From NCBI RefSeq assembly GCF_001650735.1, contig NZ_LXVY01000025.1:119144-183143 (forward strand): a DNA stretch of 64,000 bases, in the 5' to 3' direction. Every line of letters begins with the position of its first letter. Position 1 is the stretch's first letter. Positions 63,577 through 64,000 of this stretch are shown piece by piece. The stretch comes from Sphingomonas sp. TDK1. Its GTDB lineage: Bacteria > Pseudomonadota > Alphaproteobacteria > Sphingomonadales > Sphingomonadaceae. The notes under the pieces were generated by a model. That model did not search any database, had not been told where the DNA came from, and saw only the letters and a program-made list of their open reading frames with translations. Both the position numbers and the translations under genes were made by a program.

Positions 63577-64000
63577 GCGCCAGTTTGTTTCCCCCCATCG
63601 CCGAGAGGTTGCACTCCCTTCCCCTTGATCGCCCAGTGCGGCGGTCAGGACCGGGCGGCTTGCGCCGCCCGATGGCTATCGTGGGGGGAGAGCACGATCC
63701 GTGCCATCCCGGCCGCAGCCGGGTCGCTCGTCGAGAGGTCGCCGGGAAGAAGTGCCGGCTGCATCAAATTGCATCACGGCATGGGCCTCTCTTCTCCAGC
63801 AGCGCCCCGGCGGCACGCGGGTGCATCAAAAGCGACACGAAAAGGGGGCGGGCGAGGCGGGGGGAAAAGCGCTCTTGTTGGGGAGCGCGCCTCAGATGGG
63901 TGGCCCCTGCCCCCGTTCGGCAGTCTCGCCGCGAGATGCGCGTTGCCGTGCCCTGGCAGTCACCCTAAGCTGGCTGGGTGTGCTGGTGTGGACGGTCTCT
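63577..64000. other. Right edge of window, no assigned gene
   Basis: No reading frame with recognisable protein features is seen. A GC hairpin CCCGGC-CGCA-GCCGGG lies at 63708-63723, and GCATCA occurs three times at 63761, 63771 and 63823. A 127-codon open frame at 63585-63968 has Arg/Pro/Ser-rich, random-looking sequence and is not called. Element genes probably continue past the edge. Confidence 0.4.

Noticed and set aside
63585..63968. Open frame of 127 codons at the right edge
   Set aside because: The product is Arg/Pro/Ser-rich and random-looking, and there is no ribosome site.

Overview
The window is about 66% G+C chromosomal DNA that reads as an alphaproteobacterium of the order Sphingomonadales (Sphingomonas or a close relative). 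Supporting evidence is the moeA-lexA-comEC-gltX-gltA order, an alphaproteobacterial GTTC-N7-GTTC SOS box in front of lexA, a TonB-dependent receptor with a VVTARRR-type plug start, several PilZ proteins, and DUF2336-like and DOMON-like genes. The genus is inferred from gene content; no rRNA gene is present. All coordinates were worked out by reading, and starts were chosen by Shine-Dalgarno signals and domain boundaries.

Layout. 1-6126 (minus): tamA and the 5' part of tamB (envelope biogenesis). 6254-7965 (minus): a MarR regulator, a prepilin peptidase and a small membrane protein, with an orphan plus-strand intrinsic terminator between the first two that suggests a small RNA. 8056-17431: metabolic genes on both strands (thiolase, D-2-hydroxyacid dehydrogenase, flavin oxidoreductase, glycosyltransferase, hydrolase, SelO, AstD) and two related hairpin-rich intergenic repeats. 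17522-27310: PilZ protein, MoeA, LexA, an exported protein, a translationally coupled comEC-metallo-beta-lactamase pair, then gltX-gltA. 27464-32320: MarR regulator, TonB-dependent receptor and ABC exporter. 32479-36566: a sugar-use operon (FucP-type transporter, SGNH esterase, GH97 glycosidase) behind a LacI-type operator. 36726-39859: L,D-transpeptidase, a lipoprotein and small proteins. 39903-46131 (minus): a compact six-gene cluster ending in a histidine-kinase-like protein without its phospho-accepting histidine. 46251-61055: MgtC, TyrRS, PilZ, RecG, SdhE, Mfd, a globin-coupled chemoreceptor, an EAL phosphodiesterase, MoaA and NAD kinase. 61140-64000: tRNA-Asn, then the left end of an integrative element (tyrosine integrase and an HTH protein) that continues past the right edge.

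How genes fit together. Envelope work is prominent (TamAB, L,D-transpeptidase, NamZ-type muramidase, TonB receptor, ABC exporter). Cyclic-di-GMP and motility-type signalling appears as an EAL enzyme, two PilZ proteins and a soluble oxygen-sensing chemoreceptor. DNA maintenance is covered by LexA, RecG and Mfd. Molybdenum-cofactor synthesis is represented by MoeA and MoaA.

The best candidates for something undescribed are (i) the 39903-46131 cluster, which joins a pseudo-histidine kinase, a DUF2336-like protein and a fusion of two apparently inactive enzyme domains to a cell-wall muramidase; (ii) a ComEC that appears to lack metal ligands in its C-terminal region, coupled by an ATGA overlap to a secreted metallo-beta-lactamase-fold protein; (iii) the candidate small RNA before position 6885; and (iv) the nested palindromes between tRNA-Asn and the integrase.
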